Assembly: GCA_946547105.1 (NCBI GenBank)
Contig: CAMNOV010000005.1
Span: 1-54,118, forward strand
Reading direction: 5' to 3'
DNA length: 54,118 nucleotides
DNA from: an uncultured Clostridia bacterium
Lineage (GTDB): Bacteria; Bacillota; Clostridia; Oscillospirales; Oscillospiraceae
A program made the translations under genes and the position numbers. Each line of letters starts with the position of its first letter. Within the stretch, counting starts at the first letter, position 1. The notes beneath the pieces are model-generated. The model made no database searches. It was not told where the DNA came from and worked only from the letters and a program-made list of their open reading frames with translations. This document shows, piece by piece, positions 1 through 7,850 of the stretch.

Positions 1-281
1 GCTCTGCGGACCTTGCCCTTGCGGACGGTGGTGACAGAGACGATGGAGGGAGAGTGCACCGGGAAGACCTTCTCGCAGCCGACGCCGTAGGAAATGCGGC
101 GGACGGTGATGGTCTCGTTGATGCCGCCATGCTTCTTGGCAATGATGGTGCCTTCGAAAGCCTGGGTGCGCTCACGGTTGCCTTCCTTGACGCGGACGAG
201 GACACGCACGGTGTCGCCGACGTTCATTTCAGGCAGTTCCTTCTTGGTGTACTGTTCGCTGAGAATTTTGACCAGATCCAT
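1..281 (-). CDS. rplS: 50S ribosomal protein L19 (C-terminus cut by window edge)
   Basis: This is the N-terminal 93 residues of ribosomal protein L19, a large-subunit protein at the 30S/50S interface. The translated start [11 protein letters not shown], the segment [15 protein letters not shown] and the segment [20 protein letters not shown] are characteristic of the family, whose usual length is about 115 residues, so only the last 20 or so are missing. The ATG at 279-281 is preceded by AGAAGGA at a normal distance. A strong sigma-A-type promoter lies about 110 bases upstream, so the transcript has a sizeable leader. No frameshift or stop is seen. Confidence 0.95.
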   Translation of the reverse strand, partial: MDLVKILSEQYTKKELPEMNVGDTVRVLVRVKEGNRERTQAFEGTIIAKKHGGINETITVRRISYGVGCEKVFPVHSPSIVSVTTVRKGKVRR

Positions 282-388
282 AATCGATCCTTCTTTCGTA
301 AAGACGTTCGTATCGGAGGGTGACCGTACACCGCGACAGCGGACCGCCTGATAAAGCGTGCGAAAACACTGTTCGCACAAGCTATGGT

Positions 389-417
389 ATAGTACCACAG
401 TTTTTATTCAATTGCAA
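389..417 (-). promoter_or_regulatory. Sigma-A promoter of rplS
   Basis: On the minus strand, TTGCAA (412-417) and TACTAT (389-394) are separated by exactly 17 bases. The predicted transcript has a leader of roughly 100 bases before rplS. The leader contains short GC-rich complementary segments, but I cannot assign them to a known ribosomal-protein leader family. Confidence 0.8.
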
Positions 418-427
418 GTGTTTTTTC

Positions 428-910
428 TCAGCTTTCGTTGACAATTTTGCCGCAGATGTGATCGATCGACATGGCAAGCAGCAGCGTACCGGGACCCGAG
501 CGCCGGATCTCATCGGCGATATACTCCTCGTCATCGGTAAACTTGCGGCTGAGACGGGCAGCGATGTCATATACCCGCTCTTTATCTTCGATGATCTCGA
601 TCCGGCCGAAGGCGATCACGCTTCTCACCTGCAGCGCCCAGCTGTCCGGGAGATGTGTTCCCTGCTCCACGCAGCAAAAAGAGACCTTTTCATTCGCGCG
701 CAGGGAATCGAGCCGGTGGCCGATTTTTCCACAGTGGAAATATAGTTTCCCGTCCTCGTCGTTATAAAAATGATTCATCGGCGTACCGTAGGGGTATCCC
801 CCGTCGCCGAGCACCGAGAGGACACCGCGCTTTTCCGTGCGCAGCAGCTCCAGACAGTCTTCCAAAGGAAGCTCCTTGTTTTTTCTAACCAAAGGCCGAA
901 ATTCCATCAT
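428..910 (-). CDS. Pyridoxamine 5'-phosphate oxidase family (FMN-binding split barrel) protein
   Basis: A 160-residue protein of the PNPOx-like, flavin-binding split-barrel superfamily (NimA-like subgroup). The pattern is MEFRPLVRKNKELP, then a strand rich in Gly/Pro (LSVLGDGGYPYGTPMN), then KLYFHCGKIGHRLDSLRANEKVSF, all typical of this group. Such proteins bind FMN or a related flavin and reduce small molecules, but the substrate cannot be told from sequence. Two tandem ATG codons exist; GAGG lies 4 bases before the first and 7 before the second, so translation may start at 907. It follows the radical-SAM-linked gene by 6 bases and is probably the last gene of that operon. Confidence 0.85.
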   Translation of the reverse strand: MMEFRPLVRKNKELPLEDCLELLRTEKRGVLSVLGDGGYPYGTPMNHFYNDEDGKLYFHCGKIGHRLDSLRANEKVSFCCVEQGTHLPDSWALQVRSVIAFGRIEIIEDKERVYDIAARLSRKFTDDEEYIADEIRRSGPGTLLLAMSIDHICGKIVNES

Positions 911-916
911 GATCCC

Positions 917-1579
917 TCAACGAAACAGGTTCATATCTTTATCGTAAGTTTCGATTCGCGTAAATTTGGCAAAATCCGGCGCGATTTCAGGATAGAGCTG
1001 ACGCAGTGACTCAGCCAGTTGCTCCGGATTGAGTGTCGGCTCCTGTGCGGAAATCAAAGCCTTGAGCGTGACCGCTTTTTCCGCAGGAGAAAACTCGATT
1101 GAGCGGATCGACGGACGGATATCGCTCTCGCCCATGCCGCGTTTTGTTTTTTTGGTGATCACGATGGATTCACGGGAAAAGAATTCACGGAGTTTCTCCG
1201 TCATCTGCGCGGGATCCCGCTCATCATATTCAAAGCGGCCTTCGATCTGCAGCCATTTGATCTCTGCACATTTGCGATCGGCTTCGTAGGCCTCGAGCAC
1301 CTCAATGCCCTCCGGCAGAGCGTCAGTCAGCCGCGCGGGAAGTTCAGTCAGATCAGCTTCCTCGCGAAGGCGGAAGTCCATCAGCTCGCAGATGCTCGCC
1401 GCGCCGACGGACAAGGGCAGCGCGATCGAGATCAGCGGGTGCGGGTTAAAGCCCTCGGAATATTTGAGCGCGTACCCGGCGCGGGAGAACGCCCGCTGCA
1501 TGGTCTGCATCAGGTCGAGATGGGAAATATACACCGCGCGGCCCGTTTTGGAAAAACGTAATCTCAGTTTATCACTCAT
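917..1579 (-). CDS. Radical-SAM-linked protein, DUF2344 (TIGR03936 type)
   Basis: A 220-residue protein starting MSDKLRLRFSKTGRAVYISHLD, the hallmark of the DUF2344/TIGR03936 family, with the conserved EGFNPHPLISIALPLSVG segment near residue 42. Its biochemical role is unknown; it almost always lies next to, or is fused to, a B12-binding-type radical SAM protein and is thought to act with it, perhaps in RNA or ribosome modification (inference from context). Its ATG overlaps the stop of the upstream radical SAM gene by eight bases (ATGAGTGA), so the two are translationally coupled, consistent with a complex. Confidence 0.9.
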   Translation of the reverse strand: MSDKLRLRFSKTGRAVYISHLDLMQTMQRAFSRAGYALKYSEGFNPHPLISIALPLSVGAASICELMDFRLREEADLTELPARLTDALPEGIEVLEAYEADRKCAEIKWLQIEGRFEYDERDPAQMTEKLREFFSRESIVITKKTKRGMGESDIRPSIRSIEFSPAEKAVTLKALISAQEPTLNPEQLAESLRQLYPEIAPDFAKFTRIETYDKDMNLFR

Positions 1580-3407
1580 CGCAGCGGATCTCCTTCAGCA
1601 GTTTTGCCGCGCCGCAGGCTGCGCACTGGTGACGGCAGTCCGGCGACAGCTCGGAACGGTAGCATTTCTCGCGTTCTTTGATCAGAAGCGCCTTTCTCAC
1701 GCCCACGTCGATCATATCCCAAGGAAGCACTTCATCCACCGGGCGCTCACGCAGCGCGTAAAAGTCCGGGTCGACGCCCGTATCAGTAAAGGCCTGCATC
1801 CAGCGCTCGACGGAGAAATAATCCGACCAGGCGTCAAGTCTTCCTCCGCGCCGCCAGACGAGTTCGATCGCGTCCGCCACGCGCCGGTCGCCGCGGGAGA
1901 GCACAGCTTCGATCAAGCTGGTCTCCGCGTCATGCCAGTTATAGGTAACGTTCTTCGCTGTGATCGACGAGCGCAGCAGATTGACGCGCCGCAAATACTC
2001 CTCCACAGACACCTGCGGCTCCCACTGGAAGGGGCTGTGAGGCTTGGGAATAAAGCAGGAGGTGGAAATGGTGATCTTGACGCCGCGGTTTTTATTTTTC
2101 GCGTACATACGCCAGCAGTGGAGCACCTGATTGGCCATCTCCGCAATACCGCGCACGTCGTCGTCCGTCTCCGTCGGCAGGCCGAGCATATAGTAGAGCT
2201 TGACGCTGTTCCAGCCGCCTTCAAAGGCGATGCGGCATGTGTTGAGGAGATCTTCCTCGGTGACGTTTTTGTTGATCGCGTCACGCAGCCGCTGGCTGCC
2301 GCCCTCGACGGCAAAGGTCAGCCCGCTTTTGCGAACCTTCTGCAGCTTTTCCATCAACTCCATGGAGAAGTTGTCGGCGCGCAGGGACGGCAGCGATAGG
2401 CCGATGCTGCGCGGCTCACAGTATTCGAGCAGGCCGTCACAGAGCCCGGGGAGCGGGCGGTAATCGCTGGTACTCAGAGACAGCAGCGTTACGTCCTGAT
2501 AGCCTGTATTCTTCAGCGTCTCGATCCCCTGCTGCACCAGCGTCTCCGGCTTCTTGGCACGGATCGGGCGGTAGACGTAGCCTGCCTGGCAGAAACGGCA
2601 GCCGCGCACGCAGCCGCGAAACAGTTCCAGGCTCACACGGTCATGGACGACCTCGGTGGAGGGAACAATGGGTTTGGTCGGAAAGGGTGAAGCGTCCAGG
2701 TTTTCAATGATCCGCTTGGTCACGCGCGCAGGCGCTCCATCCTTCGGCGTGATAGCCGTAACGGTTCCGTCCTCATGATAAGAAATATCATAGAGCGAAG
2801 GTACGTACACGCCGCCGATCTGGGCGACACGCGTCAGGAACTCATGCTTCGTCCAGTTTTCGCGCTTGGCGATGCGCAGAAGATCGAGGACTTCGTTATC
2901 AAGCTCCTCCCCTTCTCCCACGAGGAAGAGGTCGATAAAGGGAGCCATTGGCTCAGCGTTGACGGCCGCCGTTCCACCCGCCATCACGACGGGCAGTAGG
3001 TCGGGTCGGTCTTCCGTTCGCAAAGGAAGCCCGGACATATCCAGCATGTCCAGCACGGTGGTATAGGCCATCTCATAGCCGATGGAGAAAGCCAGCGCAT
3101 CGAACTTTGAGGTGCTGTCACCGCTTTCGAGGGCATAGAGCGGGATCCCGGCCTTCTTCATCTCCTCATACATATCGCCCCAGGGTGCGAACACGCGTTC
3201 ACACCAGACGTAGTCCAGGCTGTTCATCGTATGATAGAGGATGCTCATGCCGAGATTCGACATGCCGATCTCGTAGGTATCGGGAAAACAGAAGGCCACG
3301 CGCAGCTCGACCTTGGCCTTGTCCTTGATGATCTGATTGTATTCGCCGCCGGTGTAGCGGGCGGGTTTCTGTACGCGCGGCAGAATGCGCTCCAGTCGTT
3401 GATCCAT
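1572..3407 (-). CDS. B12-binding-domain radical SAM protein (TIGR03960 type)
   Basis: About 611 residues. The N-terminal half resembles a cobalamin-binding-like Rossmann domain (VAFCFPDTYEIGMSNLG). A radical SAM core follows with the cluster motif CVRGCRFC and the flanking RPIRAKKPETL. The later IPKPHSPFQWEP segment also matches MiaB/UPF0004-like radical SAM proteins. The C-terminus is Cys-rich (CRHQCAACGAAKLL), perhaps a second metal site. The substrate is unknown. I chose the ATG at 3405-3407 because GGAG lies six bases upstream; an in-frame ATG four codons earlier (3419) has no good ribosome binding site. It is the first gene of an operon with DUF2344 and the PNPOx-like gene. Confidence 0.9.
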   Translation of the reverse strand: MDQRLERILPRVQKPARYTGGEYNQIIKDKAKVELRVAFCFPDTYEIGMSNLGMSILYHTMNSLDYVWCERVFAPWGDMYEEMKKAGIPLYALESGDSTSKFDALAFSIGYEMAYTTVLDMLDMSGLPLRTEDRPDLLPVVMAGGTAAVNAEPMAPFIDLFLVGEGEELDNEVLDLLRIAKRENWTKHEFLTRVAQIGGVYVPSLYDISYHEDGTVTAITPKDGAPARVTKRIIENLDASPFPTKPIVPSTEVVHDRVSLELFRGCVRGCRFCQAGYVYRPIRAKKPETLVQQGIETLKNTGYQDVTLLSLSTSDYRPLPGLCDGLLEYCEPRSIGLSLPSLRADNFSMELMEKLQKVRKSGLTFAVEGGSQRLRDAINKNVTEEDLLNTCRIAFEGGWNSVKLYYMLGLPTETDDDVRGIAEMANQVLHCWRMYAKNKNRGVKITISTSCFIPKPHSPFQWEPQVSVEEYLRRVNLLRSSITAKNVTYNWHDAETSLIEAVLSRGDRRVADAIELVWRRGGRLDAWSDYFSVERWMQAFTDTGVDPDFYALRERPVDEVLPWDMIDVGVRKALLIKEREKCYRSELSPDCRHQCAACGAAKLLKEIRCDE

Positions 3408-3433
3408 AGCAGACTCCATTGCTTTTTTCGTAT

Positions 3434-3462
3434 ATTTTACCTTATCGCGTTTGCCTTTTCAA
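3434..3462 (-). promoter_or_regulatory. Sigma-A promoter of the radical-SAM operon
   Basis: On the minus strand, TTGAAA (3457-3462) and TAAAAT (3434-3439) are spaced by 17 bases, placing the start of transcription about 20 bases before the chosen ATG. It is divergent from the HAD-gene promoter 45 bases away. Confidence 0.65.
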
Positions 3463-3507
3463 TCCCAAAATACTCGAAAGGCAGTCGGTGATGAGGCGAT
3501 TTGATTC

Positions 3508-3536
3508 TTTACAAGAATCCGGAATCAAGATATAAT
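3508..3536 (+). promoter_or_regulatory. Sigma-A promoter of the HAD phosphatase gene
   Basis: TTTACA (3508-3513) and a perfect TATAAT (3531-3536) are 17 bases apart, followed by GAGGAGG just before the ATG at 3564. Confidence 0.8.
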
Positions 3537-3563
3537 TATAAAAATGATTGAGGAGGCGCGCAC

Positions 3564-4328
3564 ATGAAGAATTATCAGAACTATATTTTCGACCTCTACG
3601 GAACGCTGGTCGATATCTGGACCGATGAAAACGATCCTCTGCTTTGGCAGCGTATGAGCGAGATCTACAGCTGCTGCGGCGCCGATTATGCGCCGGATGC
3701 GCTGAAGGTCGCCTACCACCGCATCGCCGTGGAAGAGCAGGAAAAGCTCGGCGCGCTGACCGGCGTGCAGTATCCGGAGATCAAACTGGAAACCGTGTTC
3801 CTGCGCCTGCTGAAGGAAGCGCCCGTAAAGCATCGGACGCAGATTTCCCTGCGAGGAAAAAAAGAACAGGAGCTGTGGCTGTCAATGATCGCCATTACCT
3901 TCCGCTGCCTGTCGACGCGCCGTTTTCGTATGTATCCGCGCGTGAAGGACGTTCTGACAGCGATCCGCGCGCAGGGCCGGTCAATCTATCTGCTGTCCAA
4001 TGCACAGCACGTTTTCACGATGCCGGAGCTTGAGCGTCTCGGTCTGGTCGATTTCTTCGACGCCATTTATATTTCCTCCGACTGCGGCATGGCAAAGCCG
4101 GAAGCCGCTTTCATGCAGAAGCTGCTGGATGAGCATCACCTCGCACCGGAAGACTGTGTGATGATCGGCAATGACTGGCGCAGCGACATGGCCGTGGCTG
4201 CCAAATGCGGCGTCGACGGGATATTTCTCAACACCGGTCGTTACCGGGAAGCGGAGATCCGCGCCGGTCTTCCCAAAGGTCATTTCCGTGTCATTCAGTC
4301 CGGCGAGCTTGCTGAACTGATTCCCTGA
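3564..4328 (+). CDS. HAD-superfamily hydrolase, YjjG/noncanonical-phosphatase type
   Basis: 254 residues with all four HAD motifs: the nucleophile motif FDLYGTLVD at residues 9-17, the Ser of LLSNAQ, the Lys of GMAKPEAAF, and the acidic pair in MIGNDWRSDM. The insert between motifs I and II is a helical C1-type cap. The family dephosphorylates small phosphate monoesters, often nucleotides or sugar phosphates in the cytosol; the substrate here is not predictable. It is a single-gene unit with its own promoter and a GAGGAGG ribosome binding site. Its 3' end overlaps the convergent M50 protease gene by about 34 bases, and no terminator hairpin separates them. Confidence 0.88.
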   Translation: MKNYQNYIFDLYGTLVDIWTDENDPLLWQRMSEIYSCCGADYAPDALKVAYHRIAVEEQEKLGALTGVQYPEIKLETVFLRLLKEAPVKHRTQISLRGKKEQELWLSMIAITFRCLSTRRFRMYPRVKDVLTAIRAQGRSIYLLSNAQHVFTMPELERLGLVDFFDAIYISSDCGMAKPEAAFMQKLLDEHHLAPEDCVMIGNDWRSDMAVAAKCGVDGIFLNTGRYREAEIRAGLPKGHFRVIQSGELAELIP

Positions 4329-4864
4329 CGAAACTGCGCAGACAGCAGAAACAGTCCGGCGATCAACAAACCAGCTCCTTTTCTGTGCAGTAATAGAAAC
4401 ATCCCGAAAACGGCTGTGAGAAGCGCTGCCGTGATACTTAAGTCTTTGGCTTTCCAGCAGCCGATCAGCGCCTGTGCCGCGCGGCCGCCGTCGAGCGGCA
4501 GAGCGGGGATCAGATTGAACGCCGACAGGAGTAGGCTGATCCCGGCCGTCAGCTCTCCGTCAGGTCCGAATCGAGCGGCAAGCCAGGCATAGATCAAGCC
4601 TGCAATCGGTCCGGCCAGGGCCGCGGCCGCATGCCCCCATCGTCCCGGTTCGCCGGAATACCGGATACAGAGACCGCTCAGCTCCCATTGTAAAGCGCAT
4701 ATCCTGCAGCCTAACAGCCGCAGGCAAAGCAGATGGCCAAATTCATGGGCCATGACCGGCACTGTGAGCAGAAGCAGTGTCTTTCCGTCCATGAAATATA
4801 CCGTCAGGCCTGCGAAGAGCGCCGCCCAGGGGCTGACGCTGAAATTGATCGTCTTTTTTCTCAA
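4295..4864 (-). CDS. Membrane site-2-type metalloprotease, M50 family (SpoIVFB-like)
   Basis: A 189-residue integral membrane protein with the zinc-binding HEFGH motif (about residue 40) and the distal NLIPALPLDGGR motif that supplies the third metal ligand, both diagnostic of M50 intramembrane proteases. At least four hydrophobic segments are evident. In spore formers this size class includes SpoIVFB, which cleaves pro-sigma-K in the mother cell; I infer but cannot prove that role here, because no CBS domain is present and the family is broad. The start codon is TTG (4862-4864), overlapping the stop of the small upstream gene as TTGA. The last bases overlap the convergent HAD gene. Confidence 0.85.
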   Translation of the reverse strand: MRKKTINFSVSPWAALFAGLTVYFMDGKTLLLLTVPVMAHEFGHLLCLRLLGCRICALQWELSGLCIRYSGEPGRWGHAAAALAGPIAGLIYAWLAARFGPDGELTAGISLLLSAFNLIPALPLDGGRAAQALIGCWKAKDLSITAALLTAVFGMFLLLHRKGAGLLIAGLFLLSAQFRQGISSASSPD

Positions 4865-5022
4865 GACGAGGATTCCCGCAGGCTTCGTCCAAGCGTCTGC
4901 ACCTTGCTTTCTTCCAGGCCGAAAAACGACATCGCCTCACCGGCCAGATCACGATGGGCAGGCAGCAATATTTTCAAAATCACGATGATCAAAAATACGA
5001 TCATGATCAAAAGCTTTTTCAA
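4861..5022 (-). CDS. Small single-pass membrane protein coupled to the M50 protease
   Basis: About 53 residues beginning with TTG: a Lys pair, a strongly hydrophobic segment (LLIMIVFLIIVILKILL), then a short soluble tail (SFFGLEESKVQTLGRSL). GGGGTG lies six bases before this TTG; an in-frame ATG at 5041-5043 would add seven residues but has a poorer ribosome binding site. The stop overlaps the protease start as TTGA. In spore formers the gene before spoIVFB usually encodes SpoIVFA, an inhibitor with one transmembrane helix and a LytM domain. This protein could be a SpoIVFA relative reduced to its membrane anchor, but that is inference; I recognise no domain. Confidence 0.6.
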   Translation of the reverse strand: MKKLLIMIVFLIIVILKILLPAHRDLAGEAMSFFGLEESKVQTLGRSLRESSS

Positions 5023-5091
5023 TTGAAACACCCCATCAATCATATGACGCCGCCCGGCCAATCATGATGAGGTGTATGTGGAGGATCAACC

Positions 5092-5850
5092 ATGAGTCAG
5101 CAGGATATACGCAGTATTTTACAGGCCGTCCGCGATCATTCGCTCAGTCCCGAAGAGGCGATGACCCGGCTGAAGCTGGAGCCTTTTCAGGATCTCGGCT
5201 ATGCCAAGGTCGACCATCACCGGGAACTGCGCCAGGGCGTGTCCGAGGTGATCTACGGTGCGGGAAAAACGCCGGAGCAGATCATCGGGATCGCAGGTGC
5301 CATGCGCGATCGCGGTCAGCAGACGATCCTGATCACCCGCATCGATCAGGCGGCCGCCGATCGAATCGCAGCCTGCCATCCGCTTCGCTATTATGAACAG
5401 GCGAAGGTCGGTCTGATCGGCGAGATGCCGGAGCCGGACGGCGACGGTACGATCGTCGTCGCCTGCGGCGGGACAAGCGATCTTCCCGTGGCCGAAGAGG
5501 CGGCGATCACGGCCGAAGCGCTCGGCAACAAAGTCGTGCGGCTGTATGATGTGGGCGTTTCCGGCATTCACCGGCTACTGGCCAATATGGAGCCGATCAT
5601 GACCGCGCGCTGCATCGTCGCCGTCGCCGGCATGGAGGGCGCGCTTCCCTCGGTGATCGGCGGCCTGGCCGACGTCCCGGTGATCGCCGTTCCGACCAGC
5701 GTTGGCTACGGCGCTTCGCTCGGCGGCGTGGCCGCGCTGCTTAGTATGCTCAATTCCTGCGCCAGCGGCGTGTCCGTCGTCAACATCGACAACGGCTTTG
5801 GCGGAGGCTATCTGGCTCATATCATCAACCATCTGGGGAAAAAGGCATGA
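5092..5850 (+). CDS. larB: Nickel-pincer cofactor carboxylase/hydrolase LarB
   Basis: 252 residues. LarB carboxylates the pyridinium ring of nicotinic acid adenine dinucleotide and hydrolyses the phosphoanhydride, the first step of nickel-pincer nucleotide (NPN) synthesis. The C-terminal half resembles AIR carboxylase PurE: VVACGGTSDLPVAEEA around residue 120, YDVGVSGIHRLL, and GMEGALPSVIGGL. A Cys at about residue 223 (LNSCASG) is in the position of the catalytic Cys known in Lactiplantibacillus LarB. GGAGGATC precedes the ATG. It overlaps larC by ATGA (5847-5850), implying coupled translation. Confidence 0.93.
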   Translation: MSQQDIRSILQAVRDHSLSPEEAMTRLKLEPFQDLGYAKVDHHRELRQGVSEVIYGAGKTPEQIIGIAGAMRDRGQQTILITRIDQAAADRIAACHPLRYYEQAKVGLIGEMPEPDGDGTIVVACGGTSDLPVAEEAAITAEALGNKVVRLYDVGVSGIHRLLANMEPIMTARCIVAVAGMEGALPSVIGGLADVPVIAVPTSVGYGASLGGVAALLSMLNSCASGVSVVNIDNGFGGGYLAHIINHLGKKA

Positions 5851-7007
5851 AAGAACTGTATATCGACGCCTCGCGCGGTCTCGCGGGTGATATGCTCGGG
5901 GCTGCCCTGCTGGAGCTGTTTGACGATCCAACGGCTATGATCGAAAAGCTCAATGCCATCGGTATTCCCGGCGTTTTCTATCGCCTGGAAAAAGCGACGA
6001 GTTATGCCATTGCCGGATCGCATCTGCATGTGGAATATCTGGGTGAGGAAGAAGACCATAACGTGCACCACGGCCACCATCACCGCTCACTGGGAGATAT
6101 CGTTGCGATCATCGACGGGCTGGATCTGCCTGTCAGGCTCAAGGAACAGCTGTTCGCCGTTTATCACGCCATTGCCGAAGCGGAGGCCAAGGTGCACGGA
6201 ACCGAAGTCGAGCTTGTCCATTTTCATGAGCTTGGGGCCATGGACGCCGTGGCGGATATCACGGCCGCCTGTTATCTGGCCGATGCGCTGAATGTTGAGC
6301 GCATCACAGTGTCCCCCGTCTGCACCGGTTACGGCAACGTGCGCGCCGCACACGGCGTGATGCCGGTCCCGGCTCCCGCCACCGCTCGTCTGCTGGAAGG
6401 CGTCCCCTGCTTTGCCGGGCAAATTGAAGGCGAGCTATGCACGCCGACAGGCGCCGCGCTTGTGCGTTATCTGGCAAATTCTTTTGGCCAGATGCCGTCC
6501 ATGACACCGCTTGCCGAGGGCTACGGACTCGGGCACAAGGATTTCGGACAACTCAGCTGCGTGCGGACGATCCTCGGAGTGACAGACGAATCGATCATTG
6601 AGCTCTGCTGCAACGTGGACGACATGAGTCCCGAGGCCGTCGGCTTTGCCATTGAGGAGCTGCTGCACGGCGGCGCGGTGGACGCCTGGTATGAGCCGAT
6701 CGGGATGAAAAAGACGAGACCCGGGCTGCTGCTTTCCTGCCTTTGCCGGGAAGAAAAGCGTGACGAGATTGTTCGCCTCCTGTTCAAGCTTACGACAACC
6801 ATCGGTATCCGCGAAACGCTCTGCCGACGCTATGTACTCCGACGCAAGGAAGAAATCATCCATACGGCCTACGGTCCGGTACGCCGCAAAATATCTGAAG
6901 GATATGGTGTAGAACGCCGCAAGACGGAATATGACGATCTGTCCCGCATTGCGCGCGAGCAGGATCTGAGCCTGCGTGAACTTGAGGAGCTGCTGTATGA
7001 CGATTGA
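5847..7007 (+). CDS. larC: Nickel-insertion cyclometallase LarC (single reading frame)
   Basis: 386 residues. LarC uses CTP to insert nickel into the bis-thiocarboxylated pyridinium, forming the C-Ni bond of NPN. The N-terminus (YIDASRGLAGDMLGAAL), a histidine-rich stretch at about residues 71-79 likely to bind nickel, VHFHELGAMDAVAD, and the C-terminal LarC2 part (CCNVDDMSPEAVGFA, GMKKTRPG) are all present. In Lactiplantibacillus, LarC1 and LarC2 are joined by programmed frameshifting; here they are one uninterrupted frame. It overlaps both neighbours: ATGA with larB and 11 bases with larE. Confidence 0.93.
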   Translation: MKELYIDASRGLAGDMLGAALLELFDDPTAMIEKLNAIGIPGVFYRLEKATSYAIAGSHLHVEYLGEEEDHNVHHGHHHRSLGDIVAIIDGLDLPVRLKEQLFAVYHAIAEAEAKVHGTEVELVHFHELGAMDAVADITAACYLADALNVERITVSPVCTGYGNVRAAHGVMPVPAPATARLLEGVPCFAGQIEGELCTPTGAALVRYLANSFGQMPSMTPLAEGYGLGHKDFGQLSCVRTILGVTDESIIELCCNVDDMSPEAVGFAIEELLHGGAVDAWYEPIGMKKTRPGLLLSCLCREEKRDEIVRLLFKLTTTIGIRETLCRRYVLRRKEEIIHTAYGPVRRKISEGYGVERRKTEYDDLSRIAREQDLSLRELEELLYDD

Positions 7008-7821
7008 CGAAAAGCATCAGAGGCTTCGGGATATCATAGCGGGATGCGGGATGCTTGCCGTCGCTTTTTCCGGCGGCGTGGATTCCAGTTTCCTGCTGAA
7101 AACCGCGTATGATGTTCTCGGCGACCGCGTTCTTGCCTTGACGGCGGACTCCGTGTTTATTCCGCGGGCAGAGATACAGTCGGCTGAGGATTTTTGCCGC
7201 AGGTACGGGATTCGTCAGAAGCTCATATCGATCGATGTGCTCTCCGTGTTCGGAGTAAAAGAAAATCCGCCCGACCGCTGCTATCTCTGCAAGCGCGGGA
7301 TTTTTGAGCGGATGATTGAGGTTGCGGCCAAGGAAGGGATCTCTGTGATCGCGGAGGGTTCCAATCTGGACGATATGAGCGACTATCGCCCGGGCATGCG
7401 CGCGATCTGTGAACTGTCCGTCCGCAGCCCGTTAAAAGAAGCCGGGCTGAACAAGGCCGAGATCCGGGAGCTGTCACGGCGGATGGGCCTGGACACCTGG
7501 GATAAACCCTCGATGGCCTGTCTTGCTTCCCGTGTTCCATACGGAGAAACGTTGAGCAAAGAAAAGCTTCAGCGCGTGGAACAGGCTGAACAGCTGCTGC
7601 ACGGTCTCGGCATCATTCAATGCCGCGTACGCTGTCACGGAACGCTTGCCCGCATCGAAGTTCCGCCGGAGGATTTCAATCGGATCCTGGACGGATCGGC
7701 TCGGCAAACGATCGTTGATTCCTTCCGGCAATTCGGTTTTTCCTACGTCTCTCTTGATATCAAGGGCTTTCGCAGCGGAAGCATGAACGAAACGCTGCAT
7801 AACAAAAACAGCCATGCGTGA
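6997..7821 (+). CDS. larE: ATP-dependent sulfur insertase LarE, three-cysteine type
   Basis: 274 residues. LarE activates the carboxylates of the LarB product with ATP and replaces oxygen with sulfur. The PP-loop SGGVDS is at residues 25-30. Cys175 in PSMACLAS matches the sacrificial Cys176 of Lactiplantibacillus LarE, but Cys95 and Cys98 (DRCYLCKR) are also present. LarE proteins with three such cysteines are known to hold a [4Fe-4S] cluster and act catalytically rather than sacrificing their own sulfur. I chose the ATG at 6997 because GAGGAG lies seven bases upstream; an earlier in-frame GTG lacks one. It is the last gene of the operon and ends inside a terminator hairpin. Confidence 0.92.
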   Translation: MTIDEKHQRLRDIIAGCGMLAVAFSGGVDSSFLLKTAYDVLGDRVLALTADSVFIPRAEIQSAEDFCRRYGIRQKLISIDVLSVFGVKENPPDRCYLCKRGIFERMIEVAAKEGISVIAEGSNLDDMSDYRPGMRAICELSVRSPLKEAGLNKAEIRELSRRMGLDTWDKPSMACLASRVPYGETLSKEKLQRVEQAEQLLHGLGIIQCRVRCHGTLARIEVPPEDFNRILDGSARQTIVDSFRQFGFSYVSLDIKGFRSGSMNETLHNKNSHA

Positions 7822-7839
7822 AAACGCATGGCTGTTTTT
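7804..7839. terminator. Bidirectional terminator between larE and tyrS
   Basis: A near-perfect 16-base stem (7804-7819 with 7824-7839) and a GAAA loop, with T tracts on both strands. It overlaps the last codons of larE and serves both convergent genes. Confidence 0.85.
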
Positions 7840-7850
7840 TGCCGATTGAT

